Positions 53,322-64,000 of a stretch of 64,000 nucleotides of DNA are shown here, one piece after another (position 1 is the first letter of the stretch; each line of letters starts with the position of its first letter). Made by a program: the position numbers and the translations under genes. The notes below the pieces were generated by a model. That model did no database searches. It saw nothing but the letters and a program-made list of their open reading frames with translations, and had not been told where the DNA came from. Source of the DNA: Hymenopus coronatus (lineage: Eukaryota > Arthropoda > Insecta > Mantodea > Hymenopodidae); contig CM060900.1 in NCBI GenBank assembly GCA_030762935.1, positions 439,455,259-439,519,258 of the forward strand, given 5' to 3'.

Positions 53322-54528
53322 TGAGGGGCAGTCAAAAATGTGATAAAATTTTTGATCTTTGTGCTGTTGTTTTGTAAGTTTGTAGTAACATTACCAATGC
53401 TTTAAAGAGTGCCTAATTGGTGGCAGCTTACTGCCACAATACCAGTTTAAAATAACTGCCCTGCTCTGACATACACCAACAAAGAACAAGGTTAACAATA
53501 TTCTGCCATACATTTTCTGTGCAGTGAAGGTAGGAAACATTTCAAAATCCATCTATAAATGAAGGTTGATGCATGTTTAACAAATCTACAAGTGGAGTAG
53601 AAATTTCAATAATAGAATCACTTCTGTGGTAGACTCCCTGGTGGGAGCATGACACCAGAGTCTATTGCTTCACTTGAAGCCATTATGATGGAAAATTGCT
53701 GTGTGACAGTGATTGAAATATCCATAAATCTAAACATTAGTGATGGCTCAGTGTCTCACATTCATGATGTGCTTAAGTTTTGCAAAGTGTCTGGACAGTG
53801 GGTGCCACTGCACCTCACTCCAGAATTGAAAAAGTGCCACGTTGATGCCTGTGAATAAACTTATGCTGCTTTAAAGTAGAAGGTGATTACTTCCTTGCGC
53901 GAATCATTACAGGAGATTAAATCTAGGTATGCTGCCACCAACCCAAAACAGAGAGTAAGCAAGAAAAGGCATCATTCCTCATCACCAAAACCCAAGTAGT
54001 TCTACATGCAGCCAACTTCAACGAAGGTTGTGCTGACTCTGTTTTGGGATGAATGTGCAATTATCTTGAAGCACTACATGCCTAGGGGAAATGCCATCAC
54101 CAGTGCATCATATTCAAATATGTTGAAAAATCATTCATCTAATCAAGGCGATGTGGATGTCTGACGACAAGAGTTATTTTGCAAATTGACAATACTCGGC
54201 TTCATACCGTCAATACAACTGTTGCAGCCATCATTGACCTTTACTATGTTACTCCTCCACATCTGCCATACTCGCCAGACCTCATCCCAAGTGATTACTG
54301 CATGTTTGGATCACTCAAAGAGGTTGTACAAGTAGCTGCGCATACAACCACTACATTCTTTATACACACAATCACTACTTGCTCTTCCCAGAGGAGTACG
54401 TACAGTTTCTATACACTGGAGGACAAGTATTGAATGTCATGGAGATAATGTTAAAAATGATACACTTGTGTTTCCACTTATGTTCACTAAATAAAATTAA
54501 GGAAATACCTATTCATTTGACTACCTTA
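53322..54528 (+). mobile_element. Mariner element, decayed, with inverted ends and TA flanks
   Basis: The left end TGAGGGGCAGTCAAAAATG and right end (reversed) TAAGGTAGTCAAATG are related inverted repeats next to TA (53320-53321 and 54529-54530). The 1.2-kb length fits a mariner. Both ends have diverged from each other by several bases and one indel. Confidence 0.8.
53540..54435 (+). pseudogene. Mariner transposase pseudogene
   Basis: Fragments in order: MTPESIASLEAIMMENCCVT, SINLNISDGSVSHIHDVLKF, KVSGQWVPLHLTPELKK and HVDACE; then KVVLTLFWDE, LKHYMPRGNAITSASYSNML; then QIDNTRLHTVNTTVAAIIDL (second Asp) and HLPYSPDLIPSDYCMFGSLK (third Asp, 34-spacing type). The GDETW region is unreadable. 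Frame changes and stops separate the blocks. It is related to the fragment at 57215-57505, so one subfamily left both. Confidence 0.88.
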
Positions 54529-54530
54529 TA

Positions 54531-55965
54531 CTTCAAAATCAAGACATTTTATTTTTAATGCAAAATCTGTTCAGGAGTTTTTACGAATGTAGGGGCACAT
54601 AAAGGTAACTCTAATGCTGGCAAACTCTTCATTTTTACCTTTAGTGAATCCTATTTTTCACCTCAGACTTTCAATTTAATAAAGTTTGGTTATTACAACA
54701 ACAACAATAATAATAATGTTAGAATTTAACAAAAATTAAAACCAAATAGTAACTAAAGCATGTCACATGCAATATATGTATGCCTCAAAATTTGGTGCTC
54801 AGTTGTATTCAGTCAATGCCATCTTGTATGAATTATATATCACCAACAAGTGAACTATATGCACTGCTATTTAAGGTTATTTTAAGAAATTTATTTTTCA
54901 TCTGCACTTTCTCTCTCCTCTTTATACTTTTCATACTTCAAAATATGATTTTACAGATATAAAACAATATCAAATATGGAGATATAAAATGATAAAAGCT
55001 TTAATTTTGTAACGCATCAGTAAAACTTACTCTTGACAAAATTACATTCAGATTATTGAATTAATTTAAAATATCAAAGAATGAGGATGTGCCTTACTGT
55101 GTTTTGAGCTGTTCCATTGAATTGCATTAACCTAACATGTTTTTATTTCCCCTCGCCCCTTTTTGTTTTCTATTTTAATGGCAACCTTAAAGGTCTATTT
55201 GTTTGTTTCTCTTTTATCTTATGCACTATTGTTGCTGAACACGTAGTAGCCTTAACTGTTTCAATACCTCATTTTACTTGAATAATCTAACAACACATTC
55301 ATTATTATTTTGTATTTTTTCTTAGTTACCAAAGTTTTGTCTCTTCCAAGCTCCTCCTTCCAGAACTATAAATATTTGCATAAAATACAAAATAAATAAC
55401 CTAGATTAACAGTTCTGTGCATGCTTATGTTAACCTTTACTGCAGCATGCTACCTGCCTACTGCGTTGTAACTGAGGGCTGATTGGATAGACTATTGTTT
55501 GTCATAGAAAATGAGTACTGGAAGTTGCAGAATTACGCTTGTTTTAAAAACCTTCTCTAAACCTTGTCTATGTTTTCTCTCATCTGGTCCTAATCATAAA
55601 CAAAATAGTTTCTTGTTGCCTAACTTTTCTACTGTATAGGTATAGAATTTTCTGTAAATCTTTGATTTAAAAAGCCTTAAGTCTCATCTTATTAAAGAGA
55701 GAGAATTCAAACTAGGCAGGTAACAGCATTCTAGTTTACTCTAGCTAAGAATAATAATGTTGTGTTCTGTCCTATGGTTTATAATTTTGCATGATAAACA
55801 TAGAAGCAGCAAATATCAACCTTTTACTGAAAAAATGTTCTCTTTAGAAATTTAGGCCCATGGCTCTAAAAATTATGTTATCTGATTGAGAAAATTTTTT
55901 TCCATAGAATAGTATGTTCAAAGCTGAAAATTATAACAAATTAATATTTGCTTTTATATTGTTAG
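54531..55965. other. CpG-poor AT-rich DNA; putative intron
   Basis: No repeat family or coding segment recognised. It ends in ATTTGCTTTTATATTGTTAG, a reasonable pyrimidine-rich acceptor for the candidate exon that follows. Confidence 0.35.
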
Positions 55966-56127
55966 CAATTTGATGACAGCACGATAGTAGAAGAGGATGA
56001 ATCTAAGAGCAGCATGTATGCATCAGAGACAGATATTTACCAATTCACTCTGTACTGTCTTTTAAGGTTGAGACAGGTGTTGACGCACAATGGTACTAAA
56101 ATAATGCTCAAAAATCCAAAGTATTAG
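55966..56127 (+). CDS. Candidate host exon (last coding exon or internal exon)
   Basis: After an acceptor-like TATTGTTAG, one frame reads QFDDSTIVEEDESKSSMYAS, then ETDIYQFTLYCLLR and LRQVLTHNGTKIMLKNPKY to TAG (56125-56127). The first 33 residues look like a real protein: acidic, Ser-rich, no stop. An alternative end is a weak donor at 56065/56066 (CTTTTAAG, then GTTGAG). It lies in the CpG-poor compartment. I do not recognise the protein. Chance is not excluded for 53 codons. Confidence 0.35.
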   Translation, partial: QFDDSTIVEEDESKSSMYASETDIYQFTLYCLLRLRQVLTHNGTKIMLKNPKY

Positions 56128-57210
56128 TACTATTAAAAATGCAAAACATTAAGCTGTCATAAATTAAAACTGATAGGAGATGCTTATTGGCATGGTTGAA
56201 TTTAGATATCCATTCAGAATTTAAAATAATATTACCGGAATATCATTACAGTTCCACAGAGTCTTCATTTGGAGGTGTGGCCATATTTCAGGGAGTTGCT
56301 TACATTGCACTGTCTTAACCAGTTATATTTCCCCTCCGCTTTCCCTCCTTTCTATATGTCGGCTAATCAGAGTATGTGAAGTCTTTGCACAGAGATGAGA
56401 TATACTGTGAGACCTCATGTTTCAGTGTTAGAGACTATTAGTACTGTTATAATGATGAAAAGTCTCTATTTAAGCATATAGGATTTTCATATGATTGCTA
56501 CATGAAAACAAATTCTTGTATAGAAGTGACACGTTCAGTGGGCTAGCTAGATTAGCTGCAAAGTCTGGTAAATTTGTGAAGATCAAATTTCTATTAAATT
56601 TATAAATAACGAAGAATTTAGCCCTAATCTGTTGGCTGTTTGCATCCTAGTGCATTATTACCGCATAAAATGGGATCTTTGCCACAAAAACATGATTCTC
56701 TTCACAATGTAATGTAGCCTGTCTTCTCAGCTGGGAGTAGCAGGACTGACCGACATCTTATAATGGACATATTTGTGAGACAAGGCAAAAAGAGGGAAGT
56801 CGCTACAATAAATGCCTCAGGTTTTCTCTCTTGCCATGTGAAGCATAACTGACAAGTCTTGAGGACAGCTAAAGCAGTTCATGTTGAAAATAGCCAGTCT
56901 ATTGATTTTTATTACTTCTTAATTTGCATAATGGACATTTCGAAAATAGATGAGGTCGTTATTTTTCATTCAATTCTCTAACTTGAAGATCTAGCTAATG
57001 AGTAATTAAAATTCTTAATAATAATTAACTGTATGTATTACATTTCATTGAAAATATTTATATTGTTATAGATTTTCATTAAATGCAGAACAAAAATATA
57101 AACTTAATTTGCCAAGAAAAAATGAGCTAGCCCAGAGCCTGGTAGCAGCATATACCTCTGGAGGTAGCAATATATAGACATGTTCCATGCTACTTTTGTG
57201 CCTCATAGAG
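56128..57210. other. No gene recognised
   Basis: CpG-poor. If the preceding stop is real, this would be 3' untranslated sequence. The 62-codon minus frame at 57066-57254 overlaps the end of a mariner fragment and has no motif. Confidence 0.35.
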
Positions 57211-57214
57211 AAAT

Positions 57215-57505
57215 GGTTCATAATCTTAATGAATTGCGAAACAGTGGCGCCCACTGTCCAGACACTTTGTGAAGCTTAAGCATATCAACAATTTGACATA
57301 CTGAGCCATACCTAATGTTTAGATTTATGGCTGTTTCAACCAATGTCACACAGTAATTGTCCATCATAATGGCTTCAATTGTTGCAATAGACTCTGATGT
57401 CATATCAAAGTGTGCCTGATCTGCCCTGGGAGTGTCTACCACAAAAGCCATGCTATTCAAATTTCTACTAGATTTTACTGTAATGATAAACATGCATCAC
57501 CATGC
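57215..57505 (-). pseudogene. Mariner transposase fragment (second copy)
   Basis: The minus strand reads MTSESIATIEAIMMDNYCVT, INLNIRYGSVCQIVDMLKLH and KVSGQWAPLF, parallel to MTPESIA...KVSGQWVP at 53649. Upstream, GATGCATGTTTA and GTAGAAATTT also match. The catalytic half is lost. Confidence 0.8.
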
Positions 57506-57639
57506 TGTGTGTAGAGTTAATTTCTACAATTGGGTGCTGAATAATGTTAATGACTGCTTTATTCACCTGTTGTTAATTTGTTTTATAGACAAACCCTGTT
57601 TCTATTTACATATTAATGGGAATTTTATATATATATATA

Positions 57640-57888
57640 TAGTTGCCCTCCATGGTGCTGTGGTTAACATGCTAACTTCATATACGCAAGGTCGATGGAT
57701 TTTTTCGGGCGTAAAAATCTTTAGCATGATTTCCTTCGGAATGGAAGTGAAGCCGTTAGTCCTGTGTTGTAGATATATGGCACATATAGAGGCCTCTGAG
57801 CAAAATTAAGTGGTCTTTGATGCCCAATATAGAATGGGACTCGGAGAACCACAGCAGTTAAAGAGCATCCATAAATAAAAAAACTCCA

Positions 57889-57926
<38 letters not shown>
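57640..57926 (+). mobile_element. tRNA-derived SINE (family 9) with (TA)n
   Basis: GCCCTCCATGGTGCTGTGG head, TATACGCAAGGTCGATGG, GCCTCTGAGCAAAATTAAG, CCCAATATAGAATGGGAC and GAGAACCACAGCAGTTAAAG, ending beside a (TA)n at 57892-57926. Confidence 0.75.
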
Positions 57927-57929
<3 letters not shown>

Positions 57930-58264
57930 AAATTTTATATATATATATTTTAGAAATTTTCTTATAAGGGTGAGAGATCTGTCATTGCACAAAAATAATT
58001 TCCAATTTCGTCTATGGTAATGGTATGTGTTACCACAGCTTTAATTTGCTTTGAAAATCATACACTTGAATTTAAGGGACTAGTAATATTTCACTCTGGC
58101 GACAAACCGTGAGCTTCCTGCTACCAAGAAAATTCTAGATCTCATATCTAAACAAAGCTATGTAGTCCTTCAGTTATTTTTTTATTCCAAATAGTATTTA
58201 TTTATCTATCACAAAGATCCTAAAAATTTCACTGCTTATGGAAGGAAAATATAAATACTTAAAA

Positions 58265-58313
58265 ATGGCATCAGATAGTGAAAAAAATGGCAGATATGGA
58301 GAAATTAGCTACT
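58265..58313 (+). CDS. Candidate short first coding exon
   Basis: AAAAATGGC is a good insect start context. The frame reads MASDSEKNGRYGEISYS and then meets CAG followed by GTGAATG, a possible donor at 58314 or so. Without splicing it stops two codons later. Only 16-17 codons, so this is a suggestion resting on the start context and donor. Confidence 0.2.
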
Positions 58314-58319
58314 CAGGTG

Positions 58320-61305
58320 AATGAATATAAAAGAAAATAAATTTTCATTGTGCTCATCTGAGAATGACAGATGTCCCACATACACATTCTATATTTAATA
58401 TTGTACAGGATGACCAGAGTTTCATATTTACAAAGAAGTTTATGTAGAACAAGTATGAAAACTTCAGAATTTAGTAAACTTCCCACTTCTTTGTGCTGCA
58501 GGTGTTTGTACTGCAAACATGTTGCTATTTGAACAAATGTATGTGTTAGATACAGTTTTTTATGCTTTTTACTTTTTAAAGAATTAAGGAAACAAACATT
58601 TGCAAACAAAGATCAACTTAATGTTATGTTAAGCAGCAAAGTTGAAACATTTAATGGACATTTGCATTACATAATATACTTCACACTACTACATATGTTT
58701 AAGTAAAATCAACAGTCTCTTTCATCATAGAAACTTAAACTCATACTTTTTGTTTGCTTTTGTAGCTTTCATAAGCAAAGGTTTGGACAGTAGGTATTTA
58801 TAAAATTCATAGCATTTCATTGACTTAATGTTGACTTTACATTCAATTCTGCTTTAACTATTATCAACATTAAACCTACTATCATTTTCATCCAAACATT
58901 TCCCATTATCAAAAACAGTAATTCTGTAAGTGCATTACTCACAGAAATAGAAACCACATGTTTAACAGTTATAAATAGATTAGGTAAGGCTTTCTAAGCA
59001 GTTGCTCTTTTATTATAAATCAGGCAGGGTAGAAATGCCAGTGGCAGATGAACCTGTCTTCATATTACTTACTTGCAAGAGTTGCAGTACCATTGATGCT
59101 TTTTTTACCCTCATATCACTGTAGGTAATTAGGAAACAAAAGAGTTTTAAAATGACTCACCTTTTAAAGGGAAGAAACCCAATGAGTTTTCGACAGCTGT
59201 GTTAGACAAGGGCAGTAGAAAAAGCGCCAATGTAAATCTTGTGGGTTATAGTGAAGTCCAAGAATTCCTATTAAATTTTCATCCTAATATCTGGCAGATT
59301 TTTTGTGGAAACTCTTTAATAGTGAGAGTAATTTCATTCTTAGTATTATTTGAAAGTATTAGGAAACAACATTTTTAAGTAGTTTTATAACATTTAAACA
59401 TTTACCCTTCACTAAATTTTGTCCACACTATTGTACATTTTCTGATATTTGTACTTTTTTTTATAAGGCACCTTTTATTTTTTAGATGTTTTAACTTTAG
59501 TATATGTGTTTTGATATTTTACAATTTTTAAATTTTTACACGTCTTCAATCAGTTAAAAGGATGTGTTTGTGGTGACAGAGATCAAAGGTTGACTTATCT
59601 TCCATGCTCATGCATATATTAAATCAGTAGTGCAACTTCAAGATGACAATTAAAAGTGAAACAGATTGGTGAATAAAAATTTTGAAATTCTAAAAAAAAA
59701 AACACTGGAAGTCAATTATGCACTTCGTTAAAAGCAACATTTTGAACGGTTACAAGCACAAGGATATAACACTGTTTATAATAATAATGATGGTGATGAT
59801 AACTTAAAAAGCACTTTATCATTTTGAAAAGCTGGAAACATTTTCAAATATCTCTAGCTATTCTTAAAATGTTTTGAAATGATCCGAATGAAAACTTTTT
59901 GAACAGTTTCAAAGTGGTGAAGTTTCTCACTGTCAGCATTTGATATTGGTGACCAGAGACATAGAAAGGGCTTTTCACATAAAATGTGATAATACTCAAA
60001 CTTTTGTTTTCAATGCCAATTGTGCTGCTATTATATCTATACCATTATTTAGGTGTTCAACAATAGCACAATTGTTTGTAACAAAGAAAGAAATCAAAGT
60101 TAATACCACTATTTTTAAATGCCTTTAGCTGGTTAGACTGATACTTGATTTAGTAACTACTCTTGAAGACTCAAACAAATTATTTAAAGCTTTTGTTGTT
60201 ATATCTCTGTTTCTTTTGCCATAATGGAGTCCAATTTAGACAAAGTTATGTAGCAGCAAACTTTTAAATAATCTTATATTGCATTTTTAACAATGGGTCC
60301 ATGTGTTCTGCAAGTGCACATACTCTGCTTCCATAGCAGTCATCTAATATTTCGTAGTTGGCTTTTAGCAGGTTAATTTAGGCTAAAAAAAGGTGAATTA
60401 CAGGTGTTTCTTTAGATTTAAATTCTGATTTTGTTACCAATCTGCAATTTTCAGAAAGAAGACTTTTTTTGCTTGGTAGTAATACCTTATTTTAGTATCT
60501 TAAGTATTGTAACTGATAACTCCTCACTGAAATTTTGAACATTTGTTTCATAACTTCTAGCTGCATGGTATGTGTTGCAAATGTTTAAAGTTTTATTCTT
60601 GTAACTTGAAATAAATGCACATTTTGTATGCAAATAAAAGAAATAGACATTTTTCATTTATCACTAATAATACATTAGTCTCGAAAGTATGAAGAATGCT
60701 TAAAAATTTGCAAAAATAACAATGATATACATAATTTAAAAATTATGTAGAATGCATGAAGAACATTTTGTTTTTTTAATTCCTTAAAAACAAAAACTCT
60801 TGTCTATGGTTTAGGCATAGAAGCCAACATGCCTTGTCTCTTTATTTAATAAACTCTCCATTACTTTGTGCACTTGTGGAGAAGTGCATCGATTTTTCCA
60901 CCTGTTACAAAATTCCTTTCAGAAATATTCCTAACATACTGTGATTAAAAAAAAAATGTTGTTCTTCAGGAGCGGGAACATAAATTCTGAAAAATATGTA
61001 CTTTTATCACCGCTTATGGCAGCAGCTTCTTTCTTTCATTTTTTTAAATCTAAGCTGTTTTTAACACCTTCCATAATATATTCAGCAATAGCTTCCGAAG
61101 TTTCATTGCTGTGTTCATAAAAGTTGAGAACTTTTTGTGAACATTTTAATGTGTGCTGAATCAAAGTGGAAAACATTTCCTATTTTTTCTGTATGAAGCA
61201 TCACTCTAAAGGTAGAAAAATGAGCCTCCTAACTTTTCATAAAGTATTTAGAGAGTGAGGTACTAATACATTACACACAAGAGGTTGTCATTTAGTGCAT
61301 TCATA
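58320..61305. other. CpG-poor AT-rich DNA; possible 3' untranslated sequence
   Basis: Almost 3 kb with no coding frame and no repeat recognised. Two AATAAA signals 25 bases apart at about 60608-60640 (GAAATAAATGC, GCAAATAAAAG) could mark a polyadenylation site. Confidence 0.35.
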
Positions 61306-61309
61306 AGAC

Positions 61310-61580
61310 AATTTAGTGGTCAGTGAGCTGTCTCACCCAGAGATCCCGGGTTCGATTCCCGACTGGGGCATGGATTTTTCTTTAACCAGAATTATTCTCT
61401 ATTCCCCACAGAATCTGGAAGTATGTATTTGAGAGTAAATCTGCACATGTTTAATGATACAAAATGATTAACCTAATGTCAATAACCCACAGATAATAGA
61501 GTTGTTTCACAAGTTAAAAGCCCCCGATACGGCCATAGCAGTTAAAGGGGGCTGTACAAATGAAACAATACAAAAAAAAA
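61310..61580 (+). mobile_element. tRNA-derived SINE (family 8)
   Basis: GTGGTCAGTGAGCTGTCTC, CCCGGGTTCGATTCCCGAC (excellent box B), TTTTTCTTTAACCAGAATTATTC, GAATCTGGAAGTATG, AATGATTAACCTAATGTC, GGGGGCTGTACAAATG and an A-rich tail. Matches 30005-30258. Confidence 0.85.
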
Positions 61581-62034
61581 ATATTTGAGAAAGAAAACGG
61601 TTTTGATTTAACTGAATTTCACACTCCATAAAAAATTATGAATGATGATGCAGTACAATATTGGAAAACATTAAGTCTACTCACTACTAATGCCCAAGGT
61701 TAATTATGTATGTGATTTTTCCCACTCTTGATTTTGTGAACATAATCTTTGCTTCTGGGTTCTACTGTTCCACGAAAGTTTTAATTTTGGAATTTTTAAA
61801 CTTTAATTTTTATTTGAATGTAGTGCAAACAAACAAAAACTGCCATAAGATGCTCAGAAACAACATGCATAAAAACCTTAACTATTATCAGCCTCAAGCA
61901 GACTTAGTGTCTCAGGTTAGCCTCAATAGGCAATGCGTAATAGTAAGTAGTTATGCACTGTTGACAGTCACTGTATTTTTACTATTGCATTCAGGTATAT
62001 AAAACTTTAGTAATGGTATTTACAAATATTTTTT

Positions 62035-62402
62035 CGAAGTTGGTTTACCCTCCCCATATTTAGAACTGTCCCCCCCCCCCCAGGACCTACAAGCAGATGC
62101 CTATGGGTGAGAAGCCTGTTGGGGAGCCAATGGCACAAAACCACAAAATGGAGCACCTGGTCGGCGCAAGCCAAGCATGGGCTTGAAGTGTATGATATGA
62201 AATGCAAATGAAATTATTGATAGGAAAGGTGATGATGGGGCAATTGGTGGAATGAGTGGTGGGGGTAACCAGAGGACCCAGAGAAAACCCACCCAGATGC
62301 TGCTTTGTCCACCACAAATCCCACACGTGGGTGCTTCGAATTGAATCTGGGTCACCTAGGTGGGAGGCGAGCAGTCTAGCCACTTGGCTGTGGTGCCACC
62401 AT
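62035..62402 (-). mobile_element. tRNA-derived SINE (family 1, long subfamily), CpG-decayed
   Basis: Minus strand: GGCACCACAGCCAAGTGGC, AGATTCAATTCG, GTGGGATTTGTGGTGGAC, GGTTACCCCCACC, CATTCCACCAATTGCCC, ending TATGGGGAGGGTAAACC. Many positions that are CG in the 11330 and 27355 copies are TG or CA here. Confidence 0.85.
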
Positions 62403-62587
62403 TTTAAAATATTTGAATTATAAGTTATTATTGTAAAATAAATTGTGAGGTAATATTGTAGGGCACTTGCTGTGGCCATTTTGAGTAAATTATATGTAAT
62501 TTAGCAAGAAGTAATGTTGCACCAGTTCAGCAATCGATTTTAGTGGCAAGATTTCAAAATGTTGACATAGCTGTGTCCTCTTCTTAA

Positions 62588-63509
62588 CCCTTTGTACCTA
62601 TCATCCTAAAAATATTAAAGTTACTTATCTGGGGTCTTTTATGACCACAGTTTTTTTTTTCCTTACTCTAGGGAGTAGTTTACATGTAATAACTTTTGAA
62701 AAAACATTTCATGTTAAGTACCAAATTATATTGTAAGCAAATACAACTCTTACTTACAATAATATTGAGCTAAATTAAATTCTACAAACCTTCATTGATT
62801 TTTCCTGTGTGGAGACCAGCCTGAATATGAGGAGGAACGTGACTGGAGTGCCGTACATACTTCTGCCTGGTTTGTTTGTGCTGCATCTTAAACTCAGTCC
62901 ACTTTTTGATACAATCTGAGGTATATCACTGTTCTGATCATCTCCAACCCTCACACTGTCAACCTCAATCACATTTTCTTCTTCTGTGTTATCTGCATCA
63001 CTACAAAATACATCATCCTCACCAATATCACTATCAGATCTAGCAATATCTTCCAGTGCCTGTTGAAGACTGTAGTAGCCTCTAGCAAATGCTATGTTGT
63101 CTGACATTGTACCTAAGCTTGTGTTCCTGACACAATGAACCACTTGCTTTCATTATAGCAACTGGCAGTGTATGTTGATAGGAATATTCTTTACAACAAT
63201 GGACTTGGTTAGACAGTTACACATTTTTTGTATCATTTTCTTAGTCTGTATATGAGTAGAATTCAAATTATATTCGTTAGGAAATAAAACAGCATCCAAC
63301 TTATCTGGGGTCAAATATGACCCCAAGTGGATACTTGTACTTTACCTCAAAACTAATAAAAGTGAATCAATTTAAAATGAAGATTAAAGAAGAAAAAATT
63401 AAACAAAGAGCATATCTGGAAGCTAGGCTCGTTGCAAATTGCTTCAAAATAGTCATTAACATATCATCAGCTGTGGGGTCAAAAAAGACTCCAGATAGGT
63501 ACAAAGGGT
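62588..63509 (-). mobile_element. piggyBac-type remnant flanked by TTAA
   Basis: The left end CCCTTTGTACCTATC (62588) and its exact reverse complement near 63494-63508 lie beside TTAA (62584-62587 and 63510-63513), the piggyBac target. TATCTGGGGTC...TGACC motifs recur inside both ends (62626-62646, 63299-63325, 63477-63496), like piggyBac subterminal repeats. The 0.92-kb interior keeps only an N-terminal coding part, so it is an internally deleted copy. Confidence 0.8.
62775..63107 (-). pseudogene. piggyBac transposase N-terminal fragment
   Basis: The minus strand frame from MSDNIAFARGYYSLQQALED, then SDSDIGEDDVFCSDADNTEE, is acidic, as in the N-terminal region preceding the DDE domain of piggyBac-family transposases. 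A later frame reads KYVRHSSHVPPHIQ. The catalytic domain and the Cys-rich C-terminal finger are absent. The N-terminal acidic region alone is weak evidence; the flanking TTAA and inverted ends carry the assignment. Confidence 0.6.
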
Positions 63510-63514
63510 TTAAG

Positions 63515-64000
63515 CAGTGCTGCCATAATTTTGCATGCTGGGAGATCCAATTGTGAAAAGTCCAATAACAATTTTGTCTTGAAAGGTAGCAGAGATAATT
63601 GAACATTTTTGAAGACATCATCTGCAGTCTGGCAGCAGAATAGGAGTTAAGAGCCAAATGTTTTGTTTTGTGCTTGAAATCCAGTTTGCACCATGTCTGT
63701 GTGTTTATTTTCAGCTACTGCCATTAACAAGTGTGGGGTGGTTTTCTTTCAAGTTATTTAATCATATTCACATATTTGAACTAAAAGCTACATAAGATTT
63801 AGTCTGATGATCAAAGATAAAGCAAATTCAAATATGAATTAATGGAAATACCTCATTCAGCTGTATCGTAGAGTAAATAAATCAAAGCCACATGGTCAAT
63901 AACTGCAACATCAATAATATTATATGCTCAAATGTAGATGTTCAAAATGTGCTCCGTTAGAATCTAAGCAGAAATTGTGTATCGTAGCCAATTTTTCCCT
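63515..64000. other. No gene recognised
   Basis: CpG-poor AT-rich sequence to the end of the window; no recognisable feature. Confidence 0.4.

Noticed and set aside
1..64000. CRISPR array, phage or bacterial defence island
   Set aside because: No regularly spaced direct repeats with unique spacers, no bacterial-type gene packing; the sequence is eukaryotic repeat-rich DNA.

Overview
The window looks like part of a large, repeat-rich arthropod genome, most probably an insect. The evidence is many tRNA-derived SINEs with recognisable B boxes, and decayed Tc1/mariner, pogo, PIF/Harbinger, hAT and piggyBac transposases. Introns in the one multi-exon pseudogene are short with GT..AG ends, and no bacterial operon structure is visible. 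A polyneopteran (stick insect, cockroach/termite or orthopteran) would fit the SINE load, but that is inference. Most long open frames are chance or repeat-derived. I find no intact protein-coding gene, no CRISPR array, no rRNA and no convincing functional tRNA gene. 

0-33 kb: a mosaic dominated by one interspersed repeat, called family A here (about 0.85 kb, non-coding, at least 14 whole or partial copies on both strands, also present at 35-38 and 46-48 kb). Scattered through it are tRNA-SINEs of at least seven families, microsatellites, a hAT C-terminal pseudogene (5.4-5.9 kb), a 318-bp element with perfect 26-bp inverted ends (6.08-6.40 kb), a tandem-orientation repeat pair (16.8/24.6 kb) and a fragment of a transposase N-terminus (21.6-21.8 kb). 

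33-48 kb: the richest transposon cluster. A 2,477-bp pogo-like element (33,195-35,671) has perfect 26-bp inverted repeats and TA target duplications. It interrupts a family A copy so cleanly that the empty site can be read. An 870-bp mariner derivative (38,974-39,843) is a giant fold-back with 258-bp arms, each carrying the transposase N-terminus. A decayed PIF/Harbinger element (about 39.9-44.1 kb) has two convergent genes, a four-exon transposase and a MYB/SANT protein, and carries two SINEs. A DDE_3-type transposase pseudogene (45.4-46.4 kb) is followed by a family A copy broken up by SINEs. 

48-64 kb: a different compartment. A CpG-rich block at about 48.87-49.10 kb ends in a good splice donor. 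Beyond it the DNA, including its inserted SINEs and mariner copies, is strongly CpG-poor. This is what a promoter plus first exon followed by a methylated, transcribed gene body would look like. Two short exon-like stretches (55,966-56,127 and 58,265-58,313) are candidates for that gene, which I cannot identify. The same stretch holds a 1.2-kb mariner pseudogene, a second mariner fragment, a 580-bp element with 30-bp inverted ends, and a 0.92-kb piggyBac-type remnant flanked by TTAA. 

Apart from the inferred host gene, which I could not prove, the genes do not act together. They are independent mobile elements at different stages of decay, and the nesting order gives a relative insertion history.
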